A DNA stretch of 33,188 nucleotides from Paludibacter jiangxiensis (GTDB lineage Bacteria; Bacteroidota; Bacteroidia; Bacteroidales; Paludibacteraceae), in the NCBI GenBank assembly GCA_945870155.1, contig CAMBSB010000039.1:1-33188 (forward strand). Reading direction: 5' to 3'. Under the pieces are notes generated by a model, which made no database searches, was not told where the DNA came from, and worked only from the letters and a program-made list of their open reading frames with translations. A program made the position numbers and the translations under genes. Positions 1 to 8,621 of the stretch are shown here, one piece after another (within the stretch, counting starts at the first letter, position 1; each line of letters starts with the position of its first letter).

Positions 1-2309
1 CGAGCCATAAGATAACTTAATGTTGATTCTGCACCCTGATTCAGATTTACATGTGTTTCTTCCAAACCATCGTAACAGCCTCCGGTACAAGGGTTATAAA
101 CAATTTGTTTCAATCTGTTTTCACCCAAAAACCAATCAAAAGCTATATGCAATTTAGTTAAATAATCCTCAGTTTGAAAGATTTCATAAAATAGATTTAA
201 AGTCATAATGGTATACGAAACATCGATGGGTTGTTCTCCATAATTGGAAGCAATTTCGCCTTTTTTTAACCATTTTCTGTTTGAAATAACTTCTATTCCA
301 TTTTCATTAAATATATTAGCTATAAGAAACTTAAATGCCGATTTTGCAATTCCTTTATATTTAATATCGCCGGTTATGAGCCAAGCATAAAGCAAAGATT
401 CGGGCAGAATACTATTGGCATAAGTAAGGTAGGATTCAAACCACATCCATTTTTCACTCGACTCATGTTTAAACATTTGTACTAATCTGTCGGCAAAGAC
501 TTTGATAAGCGTAACATTCTGAATCGTTTTAACTTGTTTATTGTAATAAAAAATTCCTTTAATTGCAAATGCCATAGCTCGGGTAGAATGAATAGTATCT
601 ATCTGTTCTAATGCATTTTGTAATACTGATTCAGCTTGAACAAAAATATCATAAGGCAATTTATTTTTCATCGATACTAAATATCCTAAAGCCCATACAG
701 CCCTTCCATTGGCATCGTCCAGGTTCACTTCATCATTTTGATTTGTAAATACTTTATTCTCATCTACATAATTCAAAAAAACACCATTTGGCAACTGGCA
801 GAAACTAATAAAATCCAGGTAGGTTTGTATTTTTTCGATGTTTTCATTATCATTGATTGATTTTAATAACATGCATGTAACTATCAATGCACGAGCATTA
901 TCATCGAGTGTATAGCCCGATTTTAAATCCGGAATATTTACTTTCGAAAACTGTAAAATACCAAAATCGGTGGTCATTAATTTCACATGATTCAGATTTA
1001 AGGGTGGTACATTGAATTTCAATTCAATTTTTTGCGGATTTTTTGATTCGAATAATTTGGCATGAGCTACTGCAGAATTTTCCCAAGATGTAGATACTAT
1101 TTTTTGTAAAGTATTAGCTATAATGCATTTACGCAGAGGATAATCATTCATTAAACGAATAACTCCATCGGCTAAAAGAGCTGAATTTTTAAAATCGAAA
1201 ATGATTCCCGTATCTTCAGTTAAAACCTCTTTAGCATGAGGTATGGGAGTTGAAATTATGGGGCAACCGCAACTCATTGCATAAACAAAAGTACCACTAA
1301 CTGCCTGATTTGGGTCATTGGTTGTAAATATATAAATATCTGTCAATTGTAAATATTCAAGTAAAACCGGTAAATCGAGGTACTTATTAATGAACTGTAC
1401 ATTGTCTTCTAATTTAAGCTCTTTAACCTTTGCCATTAAGCTTTCCCTGTAAATTTCGCCCTCATGTTTCACCACTTCGGGATGTGTTTTCCCAATTATC
1501 AAAAACATGATATATGGTATTTCTTTAATAATAGCCGGTAATGCATCCAGGGTTGTTTCTATACTTTTACCTGAACTTAGTAATCCAAATGTGGTTAATA
1601 CTTTTTTGCCCTTTAAGCCATATTTTTCTTTTAAAAATTTTTCATTTAAATGCGTTATTAAATGGGTTCCATGAGCAATTATTGAAATTCTACGTTTAGG
1701 AACTTCATATTCATTCATCAATATATCAGCCGATGTTTTGGTCATTACTATAATTGATTTACATACTGATGCGATGTCTTTAATTTTTTGTTTTAATTTG
1801 TCATCCGGGTTTGGTAAAACAGTATGAAACACAATTACGATAGGTTTTTTTAAGGTATTCAACATTTGCCGAAAAGCTGGCTCATTATCTTTGTAAAAGC
1901 CAAATTCATGTTGTATTAGTATTAATTGAATATGCTTATCTGAATTAATTTCTTTGACAAATTCAGTGTATGAATTGGCATCCGTGGTATCCAGCTTAAA
2001 TTTTACTTCTTCAGGATATTCAAAATCAGATTTACCGGCTTCCAAAGCACATACGTTAATCGAAAATGAATTACTAAATTTATTATTCACAGCTTTTATC
2101 AGGTCTTGCGAATAGGTTGCAATTCCACATTCGCGAGGAGGATAAGATGTTACAACCAAAATTTCAGTTAAATCTTCAATATTTTCCTGTGTTGCTAATA
2201 AATTAATTTTTTTATTAATTTTTTGTGGATATAAAATTTCATCTACCTGATATACTGGTTGTTGAATTATCATTTTATTTGAATGATAAGTATCGGCTAT
2301 ATTTTTCAT
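1..2309 (-). CDS. GT4-type glycosyltransferase with C-terminal helical domain (3' end outside window)
   Basis: About 769 codons are visible and the frame is still open at the window edge. The N-terminal half reads as a GT-B glycosyltransferase of family GT4. It has an early 'TSYPPRECGIATY' segment, 'LIQHEFGFY' in the acceptor-side fold, a 'GLLSSGKSIETTLDALP' segment as in the GT4 donor domain, and 'YAMSCGCPIISTPIPHAKE' around the nucleotide-sugar site. The rest resembles the (alpha/alpha) barrel tail of Bacteroidota proteins annotated only as glycosyltransferase ('LDDNARALI', 'NLNQGAESTLSYL'). The ATG at 2309 overlaps the TGA of the GH130 gene by four bases, so the two are translationally coupled. 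A role in making or remodelling a mannose-containing glycan is inferred from that partner; donor and acceptor are unknown. Confidence 0.85.
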   Translation of the reverse strand, partial: MKNIADTYHSNKMIIQQPVYQVDEILYPQKINKKINLLATQENIEDLTEILVVTSYPPRECGIATYSQDLIKAVNNKFSNSFSINVCALEAGKSDFEYPEEVKFKLDTTDANSYTEFVKEINSDKHIQLILIQHEFGFYKDNEPAFRQMLNTLKKPIVIVFHTVLPNPDDKLKQKIKDIASVCKSIIVMTKTSADILMNEYEVPKRRISIIAHGTHLITHLNEKFLKEKYGLKGKKVLTTFGLLSSGKSIETTLDALPAIIKEIPYIMFLIIGKTHPEVVKHEGEIYRESLMAKVKELKLEDNVQFINKYLDLPVLLEYLQLTDIYIFTTNDPNQAVSGTFVYAMSCGCPIISTPIPHAKEVLTEDTGIIFDFKNSALLADGVIRLMNDYPLRKCIIANTLQKIVSTSWENSAVAHAKLFESKNPQKIELKFNVPPLNLNHVKLMTTDFGILQFSKVNIPDLKSGYTLDDNARALIVTCMLLKSINDNENIEKIQTYLDFISFCQLPNGVFLNYVDENKVFTNQNDEVNLDDANGRAVWALGYLVSMKNKLPYDIFVQAESVLQNALEQIDTIHSTRAMAFAIKGIFYYNKQVKTIQNVTLIKVFADRLVQMFKHESSEKWMWFESYLTYANSILPESLLYAWLITGDIKYKGIAKSAFKFLIANIFNENGIEVISNRKWLKKGEIASNYGEQPIDVSYTIMTLNLFYEIFQTEDYLTKLHIAFDWFLGENRLKQIVYNPCTGGCYDGLEETHVNLNQGAESTLSYLMA

Positions 2310-3346
2310 ATTTTCTTCATGTTTAGTAAAAGTTCTTTCATTAATTCTGACATACTTAACGATGCAACGGCAATATGTGAATCAGCCGCACCGTAGTATA
2401 TAAATAATGTATCGCCAAACAAGGCAGTACCAGTTGGGAAAACAACATTATTAACATCGCCAATTAGTTCCCAACGATATTCGGGCGAAAATAATGGATA
2501 ATTTAATCGTGCAATTTCTTTTCGGGGATCATCAATATCCAATAAAGCAGCAGCACAAGCAGAATAAACAAGTCCTTTATCTGTATCTTCAACTCCATGA
2601 TAAATAAGTAACCAACCATGTTCTGTTTCGATGGGTGGACAGCCACTTCCAATATAACTTGATTCATGTTCAAATTCGGGATCCATTACGATATGATCTT
2701 GAAAATTGCGGAAATAATCATCCCAAAATTCTTTAGTCAAATCCTTAATTTCTTTTATTGAAACAAGTTGAATTCCAGGCCGAATGCGATGTAGAAAAAC
2801 TAAATTACCTTTAATTCGACGTGGAAAAAAAACCAAATTTTTATCCCATAACAAAATCTTTTCATCCGGGTCTGCCTCCTGATAATAAAACTTATGGTTG
2901 TGATAGTAGTTTTTATTCACTTTTCCGGCTTTTTCAACCAAATACACAAAATGTGCGTACGAAATAGGAGGAACTATTAAACCATGCTTTTTGAAATGAA
3001 ATAAATCTTTTGAAGTAGCTAGTGCTCCACGTGCATTTATTCCATCATATGCTGTGTAGGTTAAATAAAAAGTATCATCGATTTTCGAAATACGGGCATC
3101 TTCCACACCTTGTGATTCATAATCAAACTCCGGAATCATAAAGGGTTTATCCCACCTTTCTGCAATAGTTAAAGGGCCATCGAGTTTGCAATAACCTATA
3201 CTTGAATGATTTCCTTCGCGTACAGCTCTATAAAAGATATGAACATTGTCACCTTCGCGATAAGCTGCCGGATTTAAAACTGCTTCATTCTCGAATTCAA
3301 AATCAGTTTTTGATAGTAGAATTCCTTCTTTTTTTACGTTGATCAT
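2306..3346 (-). CDS. GH130 family mannoside phosphorylase/hydrolase
   Basis: The 346-residue protein is a five-bladed beta-propeller enzyme of glycoside hydrolase family 130. It shows the family 'GVEDARI' segment, whose Asp is the expected proton donor, followed by 'YLTYTAYDG'. Later it has 'GSGCPPIETEHGWLLIYHGV' and 'FPTGTALFGDTLFIYYGAAD'. GH130 members cleave or phosphorolyse beta-mannosides, often beta-1,2- or beta-1,4-linked mannose; the linkage cannot be read from sequence by eye. There is no signal peptide, so it is probably cytoplasmic. It is the first gene of a two-gene unit with the GT4 gene downstream (ATGA overlap). A run of GATTGGTT-like repeats lies just upstream of its start. 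Confidence 0.9.
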   Translation of the reverse strand: MINVKKEGILLSKTDFEFENEAVLNPAAYREGDNVHIFYRAVREGNHSSIGYCKLDGPLTIAERWDKPFMIPEFDYESQGVEDARISKIDDTFYLTYTAYDGINARGALATSKDLFHFKKHGLIVPPISYAHFVYLVEKAGKVNKNYYHNHKFYYQEADPDEKILLWDKNLVFFPRRIKGNLVFLHRIRPGIQLVSIKEIKDLTKEFWDDYFRNFQDHIVMDPEFEHESSYIGSGCPPIETEHGWLLIYHGVEDTDKGLVYSACAAALLDIDDPRKEIARLNYPLFSPEYRWELIGDVNNVVFPTGTALFGDTLFIYYGAADSHIAVASLSMSELMKELLLNMKKI

Positions 3347-3350
3347 TGGG

Positions 3351-3421
3351 TGATTGGTTGATTAGTTGATTGGTTAATTGGTTGATTAGTTATATGGTTG
3401 ATTGGTTAATTGGTTGATTAG
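3351..3421. repeat. Tandem GATTGGTT/GATTAGTT simple repeat
   Basis: Roughly nine degenerate copies of an 8-base unit (TTGATTGG, TTGATTAG, TTAATTGG) fill the gap between the GH130 start and the permease stop. It lies in the 5' leader of the GH130 gene, so copy-number changes could affect its expression; that is only inference. Confidence 0.8.
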
Positions 3422-3451
3422 ATATTGTAGAAGCAAGAAAATCAAATTGGC

Positions 3452-4564
3452 TTAAAATTCTACTCTTTTCTTTTTGAAGGATCTTAATTTTAAAATTGGT
3501 GGCATGGTATCGCCTAACAGAAATCCCCAGGGTTTAAGAGGTTCTACGTGATCGCAAATAACTTTTACAATGGCCAAAATTGGAATTGACAAAAACATTC
3601 CTGCCACTCCCCAAAGCGCATTTCCTGCAAGAACCACTATAATTGAAAAAAGCGCGTTGATTTTTACTTTTGCTGCCACAATTTTTGGCACAATAATGTT
3701 ATTATCAATTAGTTGAATAATATAATAAATGATTAAAATATAAATTGCATACATGGGTGATGTTTTAGTAGCCAGAGCAACCATCATGGGCAAAGCCACT
3801 GCAATAATACCTCCAATATATGGAATCATATTAAGTAAGGCTGCAATTACACCCAGCAATATTGCATAATCAATACCAAGAATTAATAGCGCCGCCGAAT
3901 CAAGCGTAGCTATTATAGCTGTTTCAATTACAATTCCTAATAGATAGTGTTGAACAACTGATTTTGTTTGAGTTACAATTTTTGCTACTTCTGTTTGATT
4001 GTTAGAATCAAATAGTCTGTGTATAAACTCAAGCAAAAGTGGTTGATAAAAGAGGAAAACAAAAATATAAACCGGGATGAGCAAAACCATAGATAAACTA
4101 CTACCCAAACTTACAATGATTTGAGTAATTATTGTACTATTTGTATCTAATAATTCGGCTTTGGTTTTTGTAATCCAATCATGAATAAGTTGTGGCTTAA
4201 TGTCAATATAGTCCGAAAATGAAATAATCATTTTGTTTAATAAGGTGGTAAATTTTGTAACAAATAATGGCCATGTCTCACTAAACTGAGTTAGCTGCGC
4301 ATATACAAAAGCAATCAATGCATATAAAATGCATACACTGAGAATCAATACGATAAGTATCGAAAAAATTCTATTAATTTTTAAACGAATGAAAAAATTC
4401 ACCAAAGGATTGAGTAAAATTGCCAACAAAACCGAAAAAACAATTGGAACTATCAGATTTTGGGCATAATGAAGCATTGAAATTGAAACAAAAATAGTTA
4501 CCAAAAGGAAACTGATTTTGATATAAAAAGGTATTTCAATCTTATTATTTATCAATGGTTTCAT
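3452..4564 (-). CDS. AI-2E family (PerM/YdiK-like) inner-membrane permease
   Basis: The 370-residue protein has about eight hydrophobic segments in the AI-2E transporter family layout. A pair of helices at the N-terminus is followed by a long amphipathic region (about residues 90-150). The conserved C-terminal helices then carry 'LLGVIAALLNMIPYIGG' and 'IIQLIDNNIIVPKIVAAKV', the family signature. Members export quorum signals, ions or other small solutes, and the substrate here is unknown. Its start overlaps the upstream 134-residue gene by 20 bases, which suggests one transcript with the Holin_X and YtxH genes. The family call is firm; the function is not. Confidence 0.9.
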   Translation of the reverse strand: MKPLINNKIEIPFYIKISFLLVTIFVSISMLHYAQNLIVPIVFSVLLAILLNPLVNFFIRLKINRIFSILIVLILSVCILYALIAFVYAQLTQFSETWPLFVTKFTTLLNKMIISFSDYIDIKPQLIHDWITKTKAELLDTNSTIITQIIVSLGSSLSMVLLIPVYIFVFLFYQPLLLEFIHRLFDSNNQTEVAKIVTQTKSVVQHYLLGIVIETAIIATLDSAALLILGIDYAILLGVIAALLNMIPYIGGIIAVALPMMVALATKTSPMYAIYILIIYYIIQLIDNNIIVPKIVAAKVKINALFSIIVVLAGNALWGVAGMFLSIPILAIVKVICDHVEPLKPWGFLLGDTMPPILKLRSFKKKRVEF

Positions 4565-4949
4565 CTTTTGCTTCGCTAATATGGAATATAGAATTCAATA
4601 AATATTTAAACAAAGATCTAATTGTATCGGGATTTTGAGCAACTAAATTAGTTACACCAAATTGAAGTATTGTTCCTAAAAAAATTCTGAATGGATTTTC
4701 GGATGATCCAACTGCAATTTTTTTACTCAAAAAACCTGTCAACAAGCCCATTCCTGATCCAATAATATTGTTGAGTAAAAATGGGGATGTAGCAATATCC
4801 TTTAAAGTATTGTTAATAATACTTGCAGGCTTTAAGCTTTCGTAAATGGCATTGAACTGCTCTTTTATAAGCTGTCCTTGAATATCTAATTCAAATTGTT
4901 TTTCCTGAATAGCCAGTTTAATTTCGGCAGCTGAGTTTATATTTTTCAT
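4545..4949 (-). CDS. Hypothetical protein in YtxH/Holin_X cluster
   Basis: The 134-residue protein has no family that I recognise. The first 45 residues are a charged helix ('EIKLAIQEKQFELDIQGQLIK'-like). A glycine-rich hydrophobic segment around residues 62-75 ('IIGSGMGLLTGFLSKK') and a second around 86-102 may be membrane-associated. Its neighbours on both sides are membrane proteins and it overlaps the permease start by 20 bases, so it is probably co-expressed. Similar small genes sit beside YtxH/Holin_X genes in other Bacteroidota, as far as I recall; no biochemical role is known to me. Confidence 0.75.
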   Translation of the reverse strand: MKNINSAAEIKLAIQEKQFELDIQGQLIKEQFNAIYESLKPASIINNTLKDIATSPFLLNNIIGSGMGLLTGFLSKKIAVGSSENPFRIFLGTILQFGVTNLVAQNPDTIRSLFKYLLNSIFHISEAKDETIDK

Positions 4950-4978
4950 AATTGATTTTAGTGTTTATCGGATTAATA

Positions 4979-5320
4979 TTAATTCATTAATTGTCTGATA
5001 ATAAAGTCATAAAGCACTCTTTTCAACCATTTACGCATAAAAAAATAATACATAAATAAGAAAATCAAATTCAACCCTGAAATCACAAAAAAACCGAAGT
5101 ACACTTCACCCAGCAATTTGCCTATCCAAAGAGCAGCTGCAATATTGATAAAAAGCAGAAAAAAAGCTAAAAAAGCCAGCACTACTATTTGAGGTATAAA
5201 ACCTGAAATACGATCTGAAGCTTTATCGACAAATTTTAATACAGCTAATTCATAACCGTTTTTACCATAATTAGTAGCACTTTCAAGTATCGATTCAATA
5301 AGATTCGTATTATTTTCCAT
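4979..5320 (-). CDS. Phage holin family (Holin_X, PF07332-like) membrane protein
   Basis: The 113-residue protein has a short soluble N-terminus and two strong hydrophobic helices (about residues 43-68 and 74-95). A basic stretch, 'MRKWLKRVLYDFIIRQL', follows. Length and topology fit the Holin_X/DUF1469 family, which despite its name is a chromosomal membrane protein of unknown role in Bacteroidota. It lies 29 bases upstream of the 134-residue gene and behind the YtxH gene, giving a small envelope/stress gene set. No phage genes are adjacent, so a lysis role is unlikely. Confidence 0.8.
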   Translation of the reverse strand: MENNTNLIESILESATNYGKNGYELAVLKFVDKASDRISGFIPQIVVLAFLAFFLLFINIAAALWIGKLLGEVYFGFFVISGLNLIFLFMYYFFMRKWLKRVLYDFIIRQLMN

Positions 5321-5465
5321 GATATTTTACTGTCAAGTTTGTTGTAAATTCTAATTGAGATTTATATAAAAATACACAAATCCGCATCTAATTCATAGTT
5401 AAGATATTTGTAAATACAATAAATTTATAGACACGGATTTGGCAAACAATTTTAAGTTTAAACTA

Positions 5466-5744
5466 CTATTTCTTAGCAGTTTTCACTTCTTTCTCTAAAT
5501 CTTCGGCATGTTCTTTTGTTTCTTCTACAAAATCGGTAACATCTTCTTTTACTTTTTCAAATTTTTCGGTTATCGCATCGATAAAATCACTCAATTTGTC
5601 TTTTAAAGCATCTACTTCTTTTTCACCTGTTCTGTAAATCTTACGACGAAGAACTGTTCCTTTTGCCGGTGCAAATAATACACCCAATAACGCTCCGGTT
5701 GCTGCACCTGCTAAAACTCCTAAAACTACTTTTCCTGTACTCAT
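5466..5744 (-). CDS. YtxH domain-containing small protein
   Basis: From ATG 5744 the product is 92 residues. It has one glycine-rich hydrophobic segment ('VVLGVLAGAATGALLGVLFA', residues 6-25), then 'PAKGTVLRRKI', then a long charged amphipathic helix to the end. This is the YtxH (PF12732) pattern, seen in general-stress proteins of many bacteria. The frame stays open upstream to 5789, but that longer start would fall inside a TACATTTG promoter box (5787-5794), so I place the start at the MSTGK codon. It heads the cluster that continues with Holin_X, the unknown gene and the permease. Confidence 0.85.
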   Translation of the reverse strand: MSTGKVVLGVLAGAATGALLGVLFAPAKGTVLRRKIYRTGEKEVDALKDKLSDFIDAITEKFEKVKEDVTDFVEETKEHAEDLEKEVKTAKK

Positions 5745-5786
5745 AATGTTGTTTTTTTTTAAATTTAATTCTAATAATTTGATATA

Positions 5787-5794
5787 CAAATGTA
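5787..5794 (-). promoter_or_regulatory. Bacteroidota -7 promoter box (TACATTTG) for the YtxH gene
   Basis: Reading the minus strand, TACATTTG matches TAnnTTTG and lies 42 bases before the ATG at 5744. I see no clear TTTG at -33, so this is a partial match. Confidence 0.5.
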
Positions 5795-5898
5795 TTGATT
5801 ATAAGACTTTTCCTTATTACATTTTGAATGCATTTTGTTGCATAATTCACACTTAGCATATTGATAATTAATTATATAATAAATTATCTACAACTGTG

Positions 5899-6300
5899 TT
5901 ATTTACTAAATCTAACACGCGATATTTCAGTACCTAATGGATATAAAGCATCAGCATAGTCTTCGGCGGTAATAAAAATTTCCCAAAACATAAAAGGAAC
6001 AATAGACTCCAAACTGGTAGTTTGTACATTTAAATTTTTAAGTTGACCTATATTTCTAACTTCACTGTTATCAGTTACAACCCACACTACATAAGCGTTT
6101 TTTGAAGGATTCAATCTTTCAACTGCTGCTAAATTCCTTGCACTAACTAAAATCATCAAATTTCCGTTTTTATCCTGCTTTTTCCTAACAATAATATCGG
6201 CAGCCGGTGTTATATCTGAAACCGGAAACTTCATTGTAGATCCACACGATAGGAATAAAAAGAAAATAAGCATTAAAGAAATAAGTTTAAAAGTTTTCAT
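5899..6300 (-). CDS. Predicted lipoprotein of unknown function
   Basis: The 133-residue protein begins with a basic N-terminus, a hydrophobic core and a lipobox ending at Cys19 ('LFLSC'), so it should be lipidated and cell-envelope attached. The mature part is mostly beta-strand in character. 'YVVWVVTDNSEVRNIGQLK' recalls the extracytoplasmic domain of RskA-type anti-sigma factors, where 'YxVWLV' strands occur, but there is no membrane helix or sigma-binding domain. I treat that resemblance as weak. It is a single minus-strand gene, with no obvious operon partner within 100 bases. Confidence 0.75.
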   Translation of the reverse strand: MKTFKLISLMLIFFLFLSCGSTMKFPVSDITPAADIIVRKKQDKNGNLMILVSARNLAAVERLNPSKNAYVVWVVTDNSEVRNIGQLKNLNVQTTSLESIVPFMFWEIFITAEDYADALYPLGTEISRVRFSK

Positions 6301-6430
6301 AATTTGTTTTTTTAATTGTTAGTAATTAATTGATTATTAAAGTGCTATGTTTAATATATTGTATAAAACGTGGTTCGTTTTCTAATTTTACACCTTAGGT
6401 TCGTGGAGTTGGATGGCGAAATTGTTTGTT

Positions 6431-7015
6431 TCATTTTTCTTTATCCATGATTATCATATCGGGTTTGTACCCAAAAACCACAGTGGCTATTCGTCTATCA
6501 ACACCCATTACAGGAGCCGCAACAACAAAAATATCATTTACATACGATTCAATTAAAGGTTTTTGAATCCTCAAAAGCGAAGTATCAATTTCAGTTCCTA
6601 TGATATTGGTTTCCAACTTTTTGTTTGTCGATAACAATACATTCCCATTAGGTTCAATAATATGGATATATAAAAGATTTTTCTCTTTCACAAAATCACT
6701 TATCAAATAGTTTACTTGCTCTAAGTTTCCTCTCATAATCTCTGTTCTAATGCTCCAAACCAAAGGTTTTATCATATACATTAACAATTCTCTGCGGTTT
6801 TTATCTACCTGTTCAGTCACTTCTTTTTGTATAAAAATTATATCTTTTTTGGATTGATTATCTTTCCATAAATACATGGCATAAACTGAAAATACACCTA
6901 GTAATAATGTAAAAATCGTTGCGTATTTCCATATAAAACTAAAAATATTATTCTTCTTTTTCGATTTATTTGTCTTATTTTCAAGAAATAAATCATTTTT
7001 ATTTGAGTTTCTCAT
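6431..7015 (-). CDS. Single-pass membrane protein with extracytoplasmic sensor-like domain
   Basis: From ATG 7015 (MRNSNKND) the product is 194 residues. It has a basic cytoplasmic tail, one transmembrane helix (about residues 28-50) and a periplasmic region to the end. The periplasmic part has a long helix ('QVDKNRRELLMYMIKPLVW') followed by alternating strands ('LLYIHIIEPNGNVLLST', 'IFVVAAPVMGVDRRIATVVFGY'). This resembles the sensor (Cache/PAS-like) module of histidine kinases and chemoreceptors, but it stops there with no HAMP, kinase or effector domain. It may be a free sensor that works through a partner, or a remnant. The frame extends 15 codons further upstream; I prefer the ATG that follows the A-rich stretch. 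Confidence 0.7.
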   Translation of the reverse strand: MRNSNKNDLFLENKTNKSKKKNNIFSFIWKYATIFTLLLGVFSVYAMYLWKDNQSKKDIIFIQKEVTEQVDKNRRELLMYMIKPLVWSIRTEIMRGNLEQVNYLISDFVKEKNLLYIHIIEPNGNVLLSTNKKLETNIIGTEIDTSLLRIQKPLIESYVNDIFVVAAPVMGVDRRIATVVFGYKPDMIIMDKEK

Positions 7016-7050
7016 ATTGTTATTAGTTGTTTTTAGTTGAATTAAATACA

Positions 7051-7098
7051 AAAAAACCAACCCTAATTTTAAATCATATTTAAAAGAGTTGGTTTTTT
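7051..7098. terminator. Bidirectional terminator-like hairpin
   Basis: AAAAAACCAAC at 7051-7061 pairs with GTTGGTTTTTT at 7088-7098: an 11-bp stem with a 26-base loop, and a T-run on either strand. It lies downstream of the outer-membrane gene ending at 7290, which it may terminate. The loop is long, so efficiency is uncertain. Confidence 0.5.
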
Positions 7099-7289
7099 AC
7101 ATGCAATAATAATGTTTAATTATAATTCTGATTTACAATGTTTTATTTTTCACAATTTAGTCAATTCTGCATTTCTTAAAAGCATACTTCAGCACTTTTT
7201 TCTGAATTATTACAAGCGTTTATTTGCCAAATTGAGTCTTATTCCTATTAATTTTAAAATAAATTAAATGCTGTTGTATCTAAAACAAT

Positions 7290-7826
7290 TTATCTTATTG
7301 CTAATCCTATAGTAGAAAAACCTGTTGATAAATCAAGAAACACACCAAAATGGTTCGAGAAATGATATTCAGTACCTAAATGAAAATCAAGATACAATGG
7401 ATTTAAACCTTTGTAGTAAGTTCTGTCGCCATAATAGTTTGCATCCCAGGTTGTTCTAACAATTGAAAATCCGAGTGAACCTGCCGCATAAAAATCCCAA
7501 TTAGAACCTGCCCGAAGTAAATTATCTAAATATAATGTACCTTTTACACCTACAGGTAATACCAACGTCCGATAATTATTGTCAGAATATGATATCAATG
7601 TTAAAAATGGAGCTAAAGTAAAATTTCTAACCACATCAAATTCATAATTGAAATTCATAACCGGGAGGGTTTGACCAATGTGCCCGTAATAATTTGAATA
7701 TCCGCCTAAACCAAAACCAATATTGAAAGTACGTCCATGTAATTCAGCGTATCTTGAATTTTGGGCAGAAACAGTTGTACTGAAAATGGTACATAACAAG
7801 AGAAAAGAAATTAAAGTTGTTTTCAT
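7290..7826 (-). CDS. Outer-membrane beta-barrel-like exported protein
   Basis: The 178-residue protein has a clear signal peptide (residues 1-22, cleavage near 'TVSAQ'). The rest alternates hydrophobic and polar residues, with many aromatics and paired glycines ('FNIGFGLGGYSNYYG', 'YAAGSLGFSIVRT', 'LDFHLGTEYHFSNHFGVFLDLSTG'), typical of small 8-stranded outer-membrane barrels of Bacteroidota. It follows the 7848-8351 gene by 21 bases, so the two are likely one transcript. The specific role is unknown. The barrel call comes from residue pattern only. Confidence 0.75.
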   Translation of the reverse strand: MKTTLISFLLLCTIFSTTVSAQNSRYAELHGRTFNIGFGLGGYSNYYGHIGQTLPVMNFNYEFDVVRNFTLAPFLTLISYSDNNYRTLVLPVGVKGTLYLDNLLRAGSNWDFYAAGSLGFSIVRTTWDANYYGDRTYYKGLNPLYLDFHLGTEYHFSNHFGVFLDLSTGFSTIGLAIR

Positions 7827-7847
7827 TTTTTTAATTATTTGTTTTAA

Positions 7848-8351
7848 TTATCTGTGTGATTGTTGTTTATTCGATTTGTTATTTTTATGTGTCTTATTTG
7901 AATTGTCGTGTTTGTCTTTATTTTGAACCTTTATAACTGTATTTGATTTACTGTAGGTTTTACGAATATCAGGTCGAGAACCTATATTGCGTTGATTTTT
8001 ATCTTTATATCCTTTGTGGTATTTAATTTTATGTTCTTTGAAATGTGTATAAGGCATATTTCCTCTATAATCTGTTAAAACAACTTTATATCCATTGTAT
8101 AAATCGTAATTTCTATATCTTGTAGGTAGATAATTGCGTCTAACCCATTTAGTGCCAGAATAATAAATAAACGAATTTGTATAAACATCATAATATAACT
8201 CAATATCAGGCAAATAGTAATATTGCGCATTATCATAACCAGCCGGACCCCACTGTGGTGCATGTCCAATAGTGGCTGATACTGTGATTTGTGCCTGCGA
8301 CAAGCATACAAAACTTGTAATGCTGAATAAAATAAATATAAGTTTTTTCAT
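7848..8351 (-). CDS. Exported protein of unknown function with Lys/Asn/His-rich tail
   Basis: From ATG 8351 (MKKLIFILF) the product is 167 residues, with a signal peptide cleaved near 'SQA'. A tyrosine-rich middle follows ('YYYLPDIELYYDVYTNSFIYYSG', 'WVRRNYLPTRY'). The last 60 residues are basic and low-complexity (KHDNSNKTHKNNKSNKQQSHR). The middle resembles small secreted Bacteroidota proteins in which a Tyr-rich 'YYLPDIE.YYD' segment recurs, but I know no function. The frame is open 20 codons further upstream, but those codons would precede the signal peptide, so I use the later ATG. Confidence 0.7.
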   Translation of the reverse strand: MKKLIFILFSITSFVCLSQAQITVSATIGHAPQWGPAGYDNAQYYYLPDIELYYDVYTNSFIYYSGTKWVRRNYLPTRYRNYDLYNGYKVVLTDYRGNMPYTHFKEHKIKYHKGYKDKNQRNIGSRPDIRKTYSKSNTVIKVQNKDKHDNSNKTHKNNKSNKQQSHR

Positions 8352-8565
8352 TTGGGTAAATTTAAAATTGATTTTATTTTCAATATGCAAAGATGAGAAT
8401 GTTGGCATCAAAATCCTTTACATAATTAGGAGTTTGTGTTACATCATTCACACTTTACAATAAATATTGACAATAAAATCATTTATTTATGTTACATTTC
8501 GAAAACATTATTTGAAACAATAATTGAATATAATTAAATTATATCTAAACTTTATTCAATATTAT

Positions 8566-8596
8566 TTTGATATTAATTAAAAACATATTATATTTG
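8566..8596 (+). promoter_or_regulatory. Bacteroidota promoter (TTTG-N19-TATATTTG) for DUF2089 gene
   Basis: TTTG at 8566-8569 is separated by 19 bases from TATATTTG at 8589-8596, matching the phylum's -33/-7 consensus. The ATG at 8622 follows 25 bases later. This is the best promoter match in the host part of the window. Confidence 0.75.
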
Positions 8597-8621
8597 CGCA
8601 ATATTTAAAACACTATAAACG

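Noticed and set aside
4979-5320. Prophage lysis module because of the holin-type protein
   Set aside because: No endolysin or structural phage gene is nearby. Holin_X proteins are ordinary chromosomal genes in this phylum.
8075-8311. Second minus-strand frame inside the exported-protein gene
   Set aside because: It overlaps the frame with a clear signal peptide and has no start context or recognisable residues. Treated as a shadow frame.
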